Shown here: positions 1 through 7,606 of the stretch, in pieces
Layout: every line of letters begins with the position of its first letter
Numbering within the stretch: the first letter of the stretch is position 1
Assembly (NCBI GenBank): GCA_016124375.1
Contig: WGNV01000005.1
Span: 124,001-188,000 of the forward strand
From: Tepidisphaera sp.
GTDB taxonomy: Bacteria; Planctomycetota; Phycisphaerae; Phycisphaerales; UBA1924
Direction: 5' to 3'
Length of the DNA stretch: 64,000 nt
Translations under genes and position numbers: made by a program
The notes under the pieces: model-generated
Database searches by the model: none
The model's input: only the letters and a program-made list of their open reading frames with translations
Told to the model about the DNA's origin: nothing

Positions 1-177
1 GGTCATCCCGGGCATGCGCATGTCGGTCACCACCGCGTCCGGGCGTCGCTTGGCCACTGTCTCCAACGCCCCCGCCCCGTCCGGCGCCGTCAGCACCGCG
101 AAGCCCGCCCGCTCCAGCGTGCCCCCCACGCTGTCGCGAAGCATTTCCTTGTCATCCACGATGAGCACGGTCTTCAT
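1..177 (-). CDS. Response regulator, receiver domain (3' end outside window)
   Basis: Only the first 59 residues lie in the window. They form the start of a CheY-like receiver domain: a hydrophobic first strand, the acidic pair Asp8-Asp9, and the phospho-acceptor Asp52 in the motif VVTDMRMPGM. The output domain is outside the window; such a receiver next to a ZraS/FlrB-like kinase is often NtrC-type, but this cannot be seen here. The ATG at 177 overlaps the TGA of the upstream kinase by four bases (ATGA), so the two are probably translationally coupled and form a two-component pair. An upstream FlgN-like gene suggests a flagellar role, which is inference. Confidence 0.85.
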   Translation of the reverse strand, partial: MKTVLIVDDKEMLRDSVGGTLERAGFAVLTAPDGAGALETVAKRRPDAVVTDMRMPGMT

Positions 178-1145
178 GTCGATGGCTCCGAAAGGACGCT
201 TACCGGTGGCGTCGCCCCAGCGTTATCGGCACAACCCCCAACTTCGTCCGAAGAAAAGTTCGGCAGCAGTATCTCCACGCACGCACCACTTCCCCCGCCC
301 ATCTCCGCGTTGTTCCGAATCGTCACCCGGCCCCCGTGCGCATCCACGATCCGGTGCACGATCGCCAGCCCCAGCCCCGTCCCCGCGTCGCGCGTCGTGA
401 AAAACGGATTGAACATCCGCGACACCACCTCGGGCGTCACCCCGGGCCCCGTGTCCTGCACCCGCACGCTCACAAACCTCCGCCGCTTTCCGTCATGGTC
501 CGCCGCCCTGGCCGTGCGGCAGTCCAGCGTCAGGCAGTGCTCCGACGCCTTCCCACCCCCCGCCGCGATCGCCTCAAACCCGTTCCTCACCACGTTCACC
601 AGCGCCTGCGTCAGCAAACTCGCATCCGCGTGCACCACCTGGCACGCCCCCTTCAGCCGATCGCGCCGCTCCACCCTCACGCCCTTCCACCCCGCCACCC
701 CCTCGTGGCAGCAGCTCTCGAGCACCCGGTCGAACAGCGCCCCGATCTCCACCGCCTGCGGCCGCAGCCGAATCTCCCTCGCAAAGCTCAGCACATCGCC
801 GACGATCCCCTCCACCGCCCGCACCGCCGCGTTGATCTTGACCGCCACCTTCGCCTGCTCGGGCATGCTGGCCAGATCCTCTTCCAGCATCCGCGCGTAC
901 AGCCGGATCGACCCCAAGGGGTTTCTCACCTCGTGCGCAATCCCCGCGGCCATCTCCCCCAGCGCCGCCAGCCTCGCCGATCTTTCCACCTGCGCATTGG
1001 CCTCGCCCAGCTCCCTGGTCAGCCTCGCCACCTCGCCCCTCAACGCCTCGTGCGATGCCTCCAGCCGCGACGTCACCTCGTTGAAACTCGCAAGCAGCGA
1101 GGCCAACTCCGCCGGCGTCACGTTGGTTGATGGTGCCGCGCTCAT
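174..1145 (-). CDS. Two-component sensor histidine kinase, soluble, FlrB/ZraS-like
   Basis: A 323-residue histidine kinase with no obvious membrane segment. An N-terminal helical, probably coiled-coil stretch (about residues 10-58) leads into the dimerisation helix with phospho-acceptor His71 in GIAHEVRNPLGSI. The catalytic domain shows the N box (VNVVRNGFEAI), the G1 motif (VQDTGPGVTPE), the F box (MFNPFFTT) and the G2 motif (GTGLGLAIV), all intact, so it should be active. I chose the internal ATG at 1145 because it overlaps the TGA of the preceding gene (ATGA) and begins with MSAAPST; the longer reading runs back into that gene. The stop overlaps the start of the response regulator in the same way. 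A cytoplasmic kinase beside a FlgN-like gene resembles flagellar FlrB-type regulators. Confidence 0.88.
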   Translation of the reverse strand: MSAAPSTNVTPAELASLLASFNEVTSRLEASHEALRGEVARLTRELGEANAQVERSARLAALGEMAAGIAHEVRNPLGSIRLYARMLEEDLASMPEQAKVAVKINAAVRAVEGIVGDVLSFAREIRLRPQAVEIGALFDRVLESCCHEGVAGWKGVRVERRDRLKGACQVVHADASLLTQALVNVVRNGFEAIAAGGGKASEHCLTLDCRTARAADHDGKRRRFVSVRVQDTGPGVTPEVVSRMFNPFFTTRDAGTGLGLAIVHRIVDAHGGRVTIRNNAEMGGGSGACVEILLPNFSSDEVGGCADNAGATPPVSVLSEPST

Positions 1146-1606
1146 CCCCGCCGATCCTGGTAGCGGGGCGATTGCGCTCCGCCCGAGGCCGTGTACGCGC
1201 CCATCGCCCGCCGCCCCATCGCCAACTCGGCGAGTTCGCCCGCCACCCGGTCGCGCTGCCGGCAAAGAAGCGCCTCATCTTCCCGGTCCCGCCCCGCGAT
1301 CCGCCCCGCGATTCCCTCGATCGCCGCGAACCGGTCATGCAGCCCCGCCAGCGCTTCCCGCCCCGGCGGCGCCAGCTCCAGCTCCTGCCTCAGACGCGCC
1401 AGGGTTGCCGCACCCGCCTCCGCCTTCTCGAGCAGCCCCGCGCGGCTCTTCAGCAGCGACAGCAGCCCCGGGCCATCCGCCGCCTCGATCAACGCCCGCT
1501 GACGACGCGAGATCGCGTCCAGCTCGTCCAGCGCCGCGTGCTGGCGATCCAGCAGCGCCCGCAGTTCCGTGATCTTCGCTTCCACCCCGGCTTCGTGCGT
1601 GGTCAT
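1142..1606 (-). CDS. FlgN-like flagellar export chaperone (tentative)
   Basis: A 154-residue, almost entirely helical soluble protein. It starts with MTTHEAG at an ATG preceded by GGAGG seven bases upstream. The pattern of leucines and charged residues (a helix around residues 10-60 with LLSLLKSRAGLLEKAE, a second long helix around 85-135, then MGRRAMGAYTASG) matches the FlgN family, which chaperones the hook-filament junction proteins FlgK and FlgL. The sequence is too diverged for certainty; it could be another coiled-coil protein. It overlaps the histidine kinase by four bases, and the kinase overlaps the response regulator, so the three form one translational unit. The flagellar P-ring gene at the other end of the window shows that the genome encodes flagella. 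Confidence 0.5.
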   Translation of the reverse strand: MTTHEAGVEAKITELRALLDRQHAALDELDAISRRQRALIEAADGPGLLSLLKSRAGLLEKAEAGAATLARLRQELELAPPGREALAGLHDRFAAIEGIAGRIAGRDREDEALLCRQRDRVAGELAELAMGRRAMGAYTASGGAQSPRYQDRRG

Positions 1607-1654
1607 CCTTGACCTCCATCCCCGCGGTCTCCGCCGCGGCCTCATCCGCTCCCC

Positions 1655-4195
1655 CTACTCCCCACCCCCCGACGCCGTCTTCGACGCCTCGCCCCCCCGC
1701 GTCAGCGCATCCTGCGCATCCAGCCACCGCTCCCAGTTCGCCCGGGTCATCGGCAGCGTCGGATCGTCCCACGTGTTCTCGGGCAGCGACTCAAAGAACC
1801 GCCTCGCCCGCTGGTTCGCCACCGCCGCCTTCGCCATCTCCCCCTGCGACACAAACGCGCTCACGATCTGCGTCATCGCCATCAGCGACGCCGGGTCCTT
1901 GGGATAACGCTCGCGGGCCGCGTCATACAGCCGGATCGCCGAGTCGAAGTCCCGCAGGTCAAACGCGCAGTCTCCCGCATAGAAATACGAGTTCCGCAGC
2001 GTCAGATCCTCCAGCGCCGTCCGGTGCTTGCGGGCCTCGTACTCCCGCTTCACGTGCTCGTACAGCGCCTCGGCCCGCGCCAGCCGCTCCGCCCGACGCT
2101 GCGACAAATCGCGCTTGAGCCCATCCGGCAGCCCGCCCTCGAGCTGCTTGGCGATCTCCGCGGCCGACGCTCGATACGCCTCGGCCAGCTGAAACCGCAC
2201 CGGTTCATCGTCATTCGTCGCGCCCTTCTCCGCCCCCGCCGTTTCGCCCGCCGCCTGCTCGGAGAGCGCCAGGTACTGCTCCAAACGCTCGATCGCCGGG
2301 GCATAGTGCCCGGTCTTCTGGTCGTGCTGCCCCAGCGCCCTGAGCGCCGCCCGGAAGATCGGCGTCCCCGGCCCGGTGATCTCCCCCGACACCACCCGGT
2401 CCAGCAGTTGCTCAGCCTCTTGGTCGTTCTTGGCGTCCCCGTCATTCAGCAGCACCGTCGCCAGCGGAACAAAGCTCTGGTCGCCCCACGCGCCGCTGCC
2501 GTTGGTGTCTCCCCGCGACGCGATCAACTCGCGATAGAGCTTCGCCGCCGACTCCAGGTCCCCCCGCGCCCAGAACGCCTGCGCCAGCTTGAACATCGCC
2601 TCGGGCCGGCGCGGATCGCTCGGAAACTCCTGCGTGAACTGCTGAAACACCGCGATCGACGACTCAAGATCACCCGCCATGTCGAACGCTTCGCCCGCCT
2701 GCCACAGGCTCTGCGCATACGCCTTGCTGTCCGTCAGCACGACCCGCTCCGCGTACGACTTGTACGCGTCCCCGGCCCTCAGCAGGTGCTCCTTGGCCTC
2801 GCGCTGGGTCGCGGGGTCCGCCTCCGCCAGGCTCAGCGCCCCGCCCGCCGCCGCCTCTTTCAGCAAATCCTCCGCGATCAGCCGGTGCGTGTCCGCCAGC
2901 GCAAGGATTACATCCGCCGGCGCCTTGTCGGGCGTGTTCAGCTTCTCGGCCATGTCCGCAAACCGCAGCGCGCTCCGGTAGTCCTTTCGATCAAACTCCT
3001 CGTGATACCGGTTCATCAGGCTCTCGGTCACCCGCTGCACCGTCGCCGTCTCGTCGCCTCCACCCGCCAGCATCGTCTCCACCAGCTCGCTGTACCGGTC
3101 GATCGAATCCTCGATCGATCCCGTCGACTGCACGTTGTGGATCTGCGCCAGCACCTCCGCCAGCCCCAGCAGCGCCGTCGGCCGCCCATCCGTAAACGAG
3201 TACCGATCAATCACCTCGGAGTACCGCTCCCGCGCCCGCTGCAGCTCGCCCTCATGATGATCGATCTCCGCCTGCAGCAACGTGATCAGCGGCTTCAGCA
3301 GGCTCTCCTCCCCCACCAGCGCCAACGCCCGCTCCAACTGCTTGCCCGCCTCCGCCATATCGTTCTCGGCCATGTACGCCTTGGCCAGCGTCACCAGCAG
3401 TTCGCCCAGCATCGCCGGGTCCGACCCCTCCAGCCTCGGCAGCGCCCGCACGATCTTCGTGATCGCGTCATCCGGGTAGCCAGTGCTCACCAGCACCTCG
3501 CTCTGCCTCACCAGCGCCCACAGCCGCTCGTCCGGCGCCAACGCCGAATCCGACAGCATCACCGTCACCAGGTCGATCGCCCGCGTGTAGTTCGGAGGCC
3601 GCCCCTCCATCGACAGATCGATCATCCGCTTCAGCAGCGCCACGCGGTTCTCCCGCTCCGCGTCCGGCAACCGCTCCGTACGGCTGATCGCGTCCTCCCA
3701 CTCCCCCAGCGACACCAGCGTCTGCGCCAGATAAAACTGATCCTTGGGCTCCAGCGTCGCGTGCAGCTTCTCCGCCGTCGCATACTCGCCCTTGATCGCT
3801 TCGTTGTTCTCTTTGCGGTCCAGGTCCAGCTCGCGCTGGCCCAGATACAGCGCCCGCGCCCTCAGCAGGTAAAACTCGCGCCGGTCATCGGGCGTGAAGT
3901 TCTCGTTCACCATCAAGGGCCGCACCCGCGTGTTCAGCGCATCCAGCGCCTCGCCGTACTTGCCCTTCTCCAGCAACCCCGCCGCCGCCTTGATGTCCAC
4001 TTTCGCGTCAGGCTTGGGCGCCGTCACCACCGCCGCCACCACTCCCGCCACCAGCGCCAGCAGCCCCACCCCCAGCGCAGGCACCGCCCACACATCCCGC
4101 CACGCGGGCGGCGTCTTCACCTCCGCCTTGGCTTTTCCCACCTCGTCTGCCAACGCCTCGACTCCGCAAGCCCGCGCCGCCCCCCCGGGTAGCAC
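1655..4195 (-). CDS. Large TPR-repeat membrane protein
   Basis: About 846 residues. After a short cytoplasmic start there is one transmembrane helix (about residues 38-60, rich in Val, Ala, Leu), followed by some 750 residues of helical repeats. Many units have the TPR pattern, for example AAAGLLEKGKYGEALDAL near residue 90, LWQAGEAFDMAGDLESSIAV and AQAFWARGDLESAAKLYREL in the middle, and AGDCAFDLRDFDSAIRLYDA near the C terminus. This suggests a membrane-anchored scaffold whose TPR domain faces the periplasm or another compartment. The start is uncertain: the reading opens at a GTG (4195) without a clear ribosome site, and a GTG some 18 codons downstream would still keep the membrane helix. 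It ends 48 bases before the FlgN-like gene on the same strand. The function is unknown. Confidence 0.75.
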   Translation of the reverse strand: MLPGGAARACGVEALADEVGKAKAEVKTPPAWRDVWAVPALGVGLLALVAGVVAAVVTAPKPDAKVDIKAAAGLLEKGKYGEALDALNTRVRPLMVNENFTPDDRREFYLLRARALYLGQRELDLDRKENNEAIKGEYATAEKLHATLEPKDQFYLAQTLVSLGEWEDAISRTERLPDAERENRVALLKRMIDLSMEGRPPNYTRAIDLVTVMLSDSALAPDERLWALVRQSEVLVSTGYPDDAITKIVRALPRLEGSDPAMLGELLVTLAKAYMAENDMAEAGKQLERALALVGEESLLKPLITLLQAEIDHHEGELQRARERYSEVIDRYSFTDGRPTALLGLAEVLAQIHNVQSTGSIEDSIDRYSELVETMLAGGGDETATVQRVTESLMNRYHEEFDRKDYRSALRFADMAEKLNTPDKAPADVILALADTHRLIAEDLLKEAAAGGALSLAEADPATQREAKEHLLRAGDAYKSYAERVVLTDSKAYAQSLWQAGEAFDMAGDLESSIAVFQQFTQEFPSDPRRPEAMFKLAQAFWARGDLESAAKLYRELIASRGDTNGSGAWGDQSFVPLATVLLNDGDAKNDQEAEQLLDRVVSGEITGPGTPIFRAALRALGQHDQKTGHYAPAIERLEQYLALSEQAAGETAGAEKGATNDDEPVRFQLAEAYRASAAEIAKQLEGGLPDGLKRDLSQRRAERLARAEALYEHVKREYEARKHRTALEDLTLRNSYFYAGDCAFDLRDFDSAIRLYDAARERYPKDPASLMAMTQIVSAFVSQGEMAKAAVANQRARRFFESLPENTWDDPTLPMTRANWERWLDAQDALTRGGEASKTASGGGE

Positions 4196-4325
4196 CCCAA
4201 TGCACCACCCGGACGCCGACGCGTCCCACCCGTGTTATCGGAGTTCTCACCCGCTTCAGTTCAGCCGATTCCGCGCGTTCTCGCGCAGATCCGTCGCTCG
4301 AACATCCCCCAAACACGTCCCGCCC

Positions 4326-6095
4326 TCACCCATCGAAATCATCGTCCAGGGGCTCATCCTCCGGCACATATCTCACAATCACCGCCGTCCGCGCGAACTG
4401 GTCATGCCGCCCGCGCCCTCCCGGGTCCATCACCCCCAGCAACCCCAGGGGAGGCAGCCCCCACTTCAGCAGATTCCTCACCAGCGCCCGCCAGAGCGAA
4501 GGTCTTGCTTCCCCCTGCTTGCTCGCCCCGAGCCTCACCTGCGTCGACACCACCTCGCACCCGCTGACCAACTTCCCGGGCGTCCGGCCCAGCAAGCACT
4601 CGAACACCGTGCACACCACCACCAGCGCCCCCAGCGCCTGCACCACCACCAACTGCCCCTGCTCCCCAGACCACCACCCCAGCGTCAGCATGTCGTCCAG
4701 CGCCACGCCCTCGATGCGGCTCACCGCCAGCATCGCCAGCGAGAAGTCGATCACCCCCGCGATCACCCGCCGCATCGGCTCCGCGATGCTCGAGCCCTCC
4801 GCGATCACCACCACCCCCTCGCGGGGCGGCACGATCCCCGCGATCACCATCCCCAGCACCATCCACATCACCACGCCCATCAGCACGTAGTCCGCCCCCG
4901 AGATCGGCGGCGCCAACCGGATCGGCCCGTCGTACAGCACCCGACCCGTCCGCACGCTCAGCTCCATCAGGCGCGATTCCGGCCGCGTCGTCTCTCCCGC
5001 CTTGGGCTTGTCCGGCGCGGGCGGGTTGTACATCACCGCCAGTCGCTCGTCCTGATCCATCGCCACCGGCGTGAACGCCGAATACACCCCGGGCTGGGTC
5101 GCCAGGTCTCGCCACGCATCCGAAGGCGTCGGCTCGCCCCGCCCGTCCAGCTCGCGTGAAACCACATGAAACGCCCCGGCCCTGTCCGTCCAGCTCGCCA
5201 GCAGTTGCCCCGCGCACAACGTCAGCACCCCGTCCGCGTGCCTGAGCGCCCGAGCGCCCAGCGCGCCCAGCGGCCGCTGCGCCCACGTCGGCGCCTGGCC
5301 CGTCAGGTTCACGCTCCACAAGACCCCCGCGCCCTCCGCACCGACATGCGTCGGCGCCGCCGCGATCAGCACCCCTTGCTCCCCGCCCGCAATCGCCAGC
5401 CGATCCTCACACTCCTCCAGTTCCGCCGGCAGCCCGTTCACCTGCTCCCACCCCGCCGCCGACGACGTCGCATCCATCCGCAGCACGTCCAGCCGCACCC
5501 GTCCATCCACCCTTCGAACCGCCACGATCCCCGGTCCGCACCCCACGATGTCGATCATCTCCCCCGCCCCGTCGAGGTTCGGCAGCACATCCGGCCGCCC
5601 CGCCGGGTCAGTCGCCCACTCGCCAGTCTCCGTTCGCGTCGCCCGCACCGTGAGCAGCCGCCGGGGCTTGGGTGGCCCCGGAAACGCCGGCGGCCTGGGC
5701 GGCTCTTCGAACAACATGTACAAGCCCCGCCCCCGCACGCACCACGCCACCGGCATCTGCACCAGCTCGCCCGCCGGCCTCAGCGTCCCATCCGCCGCGC
5801 CCCCCACCCCCGTCCGGGGCGGCACGTGAAACAGCACCACCCGCGACTGCCCGTTGGGCAGCTTCTCATCCACGCTCACCACGAACCAGCCCTGATTCTC
5901 AACCCTGCTCACCCGCGACTTCTTTTCTCTCAGCCCCTCCCCGCCCGCGCTTTTTCCCTCCGCCCCCGGTGTCGCCCTCGCCTTGGGCGGCTCCGCTGCC
6001 TTGCCGGGCTCCGCCGCCCCCGCGCCCTGCCCCAGCGCATGACGCCCCAGCAGCAACGCCACCATCACACACGCAAGCCGCAGCGCCACCTTCAT
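4326..6095 (-). CDS. RDD-family membrane protein with large N-terminal exported domain
   Basis: A 589-residue protein. It begins with a signal peptide (MKVALRLACVMVALLLGRHALGQ) and a Gly/Ala/Pro-rich linker. About 300 residues follow that repeatedly alternate short strands with terms such as VVSVDEKLPNG and IVAVRRVDGRVRL, suggesting a beta-propeller-like fold; that is inference from pattern only. The last 200 residues hold four or five membrane segments with RDD-family marks: RRVIAGVIDF at the start of a helix and LLGRTPGKLVSG after another. RDD proteins are small membrane proteins of mostly unknown role, some linked to ion transport. Its ATG overlaps the stop of the upstream lipoprotein gene (ATGA), which itself overlaps the gene before it, so the three are one unit. 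Confidence 0.78.
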   Translation of the reverse strand: MKVALRLACVMVALLLGRHALGQGAGAAEPGKAAEPPKARATPGAEGKSAGGEGLREKKSRVSRVENQGWFVVSVDEKLPNGQSRVVLFHVPPRTGVGGAADGTLRPAGELVQMPVAWCVRGRGLYMLFEEPPRPPAFPGPPKPRRLLTVRATRTETGEWATDPAGRPDVLPNLDGAGEMIDIVGCGPGIVAVRRVDGRVRLDVLRMDATSSAAGWEQVNGLPAELEECEDRLAIAGGEQGVLIAAAPTHVGAEGAGVLWSVNLTGQAPTWAQRPLGALGARALRHADGVLTLCAGQLLASWTDRAGAFHVVSRELDGRGEPTPSDAWRDLATQPGVYSAFTPVAMDQDERLAVMYNPPAPDKPKAGETTRPESRLMELSVRTGRVLYDGPIRLAPPISGADYVLMGVVMWMVLGMVIAGIVPPREGVVVIAEGSSIAEPMRRVIAGVIDFSLAMLAVSRIEGVALDDMLTLGWWSGEQGQLVVVQALGALVVVCTVFECLLGRTPGKLVSGCEVVSTQVRLGASKQGEARPSLWRALVRNLLKWGLPPLGLLGVMDPGGRGRHDQFARTAVIVRYVPEDEPLDDDFDG

Positions 6096-7006
6096 CGCAC
6101 CACCCCCGCCCGTCCGCTCTCCCCGTCAATCTCCCGCACATCGGTAATCCCGAAGCTGTCCAGCAGCTTCGCCAGATCAAACGGCGCCGTCCTCATCCGC
6201 TCCGCCGGGTTCTCAGGCTGCGAAATGCTCACCGACACCTTCGCGTCCGTCGCAGGAATCTCCACCTTGTACCTCGACGCCATCATCGCCTTCGAAAACA
6301 CATCCCCCCGCACCTTCACCGGCACAAACTCGCTGAGTTCCGCCCGCGCCGCCAGCCGCCCCTTCGCGTCAAAGACCTCCACGCGCGTCGGCTCCGCCGT
6401 CGCCGGATCAATCTCGATCCGCCGCACGCCCCAGCCCGCCCCCCGCGCCGGCAGCGTCACCACCCACCTCGTCCCCTCCGCATTCCACGCCGCGCCCGCC
6501 CCCTTCTCGGGCAAGGGCAGCACGCCCAGCAGATCAATCAAATCCAGCGGGTGCACCGGAATCCCGAACTTCGCCGCCGACGACGGCGTCGCCCGCGCAT
6601 GCTCTCCCACCAGCGCCCGCGCCGGGTTCCCAAGGTCCAGCCACCAGTACCTTGTCTCGTCGCATCCCAGGTACGCCAGCGTCTGCGCCACCTTGTCGAC
6701 CCGCAGCGCAATGCGGCTCGGCGCGACGAACTGCAAGTTCGCCTCCACATGATCCGTCCGCCGCTGGCCCGGCTTCTCCCCCGGGCTGTCAATGGTCAGG
6801 TTCGCTGGGCAGCGCAACTTGTCCAACCCCTGGCAGCGCTCGTTGTACTTTTCGCGAATCGCCTCATAAGGCGGCAGCGCAGCGTCCGCGCGCGACACAT
6901 ACCACTTCGGCGTATACCCAGCCTGCCCGCTTTCGCACCCCGCCAGCAGCGCGCACGCCAGCAGCCCCACCAACCCCGCCGCGACATGTCCGCGCCTCCG
7001 CCTCAT
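6092..7006 (-). CDS. Hypothetical lipoprotein
   Basis: A 304-residue protein with a lipoprotein signal: MRRRRG, a hydrophobic core, then the lipobox LLAGC with the acylated Cys near residue 24. The mature part contains a paired-strand pattern in which a quantity is checked and converted (VEANLQFVAPSRIALRVDK, TRYWWLDLG, RRIEIDPATAEPTRVEVFD). This resembles outer-membrane lipoprotein-like beta folds of the LolA/LolB type, where a curved sheet binds lipid; the similarity is only a pattern impression. Both ends overlap neighbours by ATGA (a small protein upstream, the RDD membrane protein downstream), so the three products probably work together at the envelope. No better family call can be supported. 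Confidence 0.72.
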   Translation of the reverse strand: MRRRRGHVAAGLVGLLACALLAGCESGQAGYTPKWYVSRADAALPPYEAIREKYNERCQGLDKLRCPANLTIDSPGEKPGQRRTDHVEANLQFVAPSRIALRVDKVAQTLAYLGCDETRYWWLDLGNPARALVGEHARATPSSAAKFGIPVHPLDLIDLLGVLPLPEKGAGAAWNAEGTRWVVTLPARGAGWGVRRIEIDPATAEPTRVEVFDAKGRLAARAELSEFVPVKVRGDVFSKAMMASRYKVEIPATDAKVSVSISQPENPAERMRTAPFDLAKLLDSFGITDVREIDGESGRAGVVR

Positions 7007-7521
7007 GCGGCTCCCGCCCCCTCAACATTCACCACCCGCCCGAGCTGCTCCAACGCCTCGGCGATGACCCCCTCATCCACCCCGGGGTCCTTCACCTCCA
7101 GCATCGTCTCGGGCGAGCCCTTGGGCGACACCAGCAGCACGCCGGGCTTCACGCCCACCTGCCGCAACAGCCTCCGCCTCACCAGCAGCAACGCCACGAA
7201 ATACCGGAACGCCACCTGCTTGGGCTGCTCCGCCACCGCCAGCTCTTCAAACAAATCCACCAACTCCGCATCGCCCAGCAGGGGCTTGGCCTTCTCCGGG
7301 TGCGGCGAAAAACTCGCCCGCCAGAACGCAAACATCGCAAACGGCGCTGCCGGCCTCGCTCCGCCCTCCCACGCTTCAATCGAAAAATCCAGCCGCTCCA
7401 GCCCGCTCTGCCCCGCCCGCTCCACCAGCGTCGCAACGTATTGCTCCGCCTCGGCAAACGCCCGCCCGCTGGCCGCACACACGCCGGTTGATCTCGACAA
7501 GGGATACGTCGTCGCTGCCAT
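7003..7521 (-). CDS. Conserved hypothetical cytoplasmic protein
   Basis: A 172-residue protein read from the ATG at 7521 (MAATTYPLSRSTGVCAASG). This start is preferred because a -10-like TACAGT lies exactly six bases upstream, which would give a leaderless message. The longer reading back to 7746 runs under the divergent gene and is unlikely. The N terminus has one CAASGR motif like half of a zinc knuckle, and the middle holds an aromatic-rich helix (FAMFAFWRASF). There is no signal peptide or membrane segment. It is the first gene of a three-gene unit joined by ATGA overlaps with the lipoprotein and the RDD protein. It is divergent from the iron-sulfur membrane protein, 85 bases away. Function unknown. 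Confidence 0.72.
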   Translation of the reverse strand: MAATTYPLSRSTGVCAASGRAFAEAEQYVATLVERAGQSGLERLDFSIEAWEGGARPAAPFAMFAFWRASFSPHPEKAKPLLGDAELVDLFEELAVAEQPKQVAFRYFVALLLVRRRLLRQVGVKPGVLLVSPKGSPETMLEVKDPGVDEGVIAEALEQLGRVVNVEGAGAA

Positions 7522-7606
7522 TTGACCACTGTACGCCCGCCCGCCTCCGCCCCTTGCCGCCAGCCGACGCATCCCCCGCACCTGCCCGCTCCTAAACTCC
7601 TGTCGC

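Noticed and set aside
2024-4192. Long open frame of 722 codons on the plus strand
   Set aside because: Antisense to the TPR protein; its translation is dominated by Arg, Gln, His and Pro, as expected from a shadow frame in GC-rich DNA.
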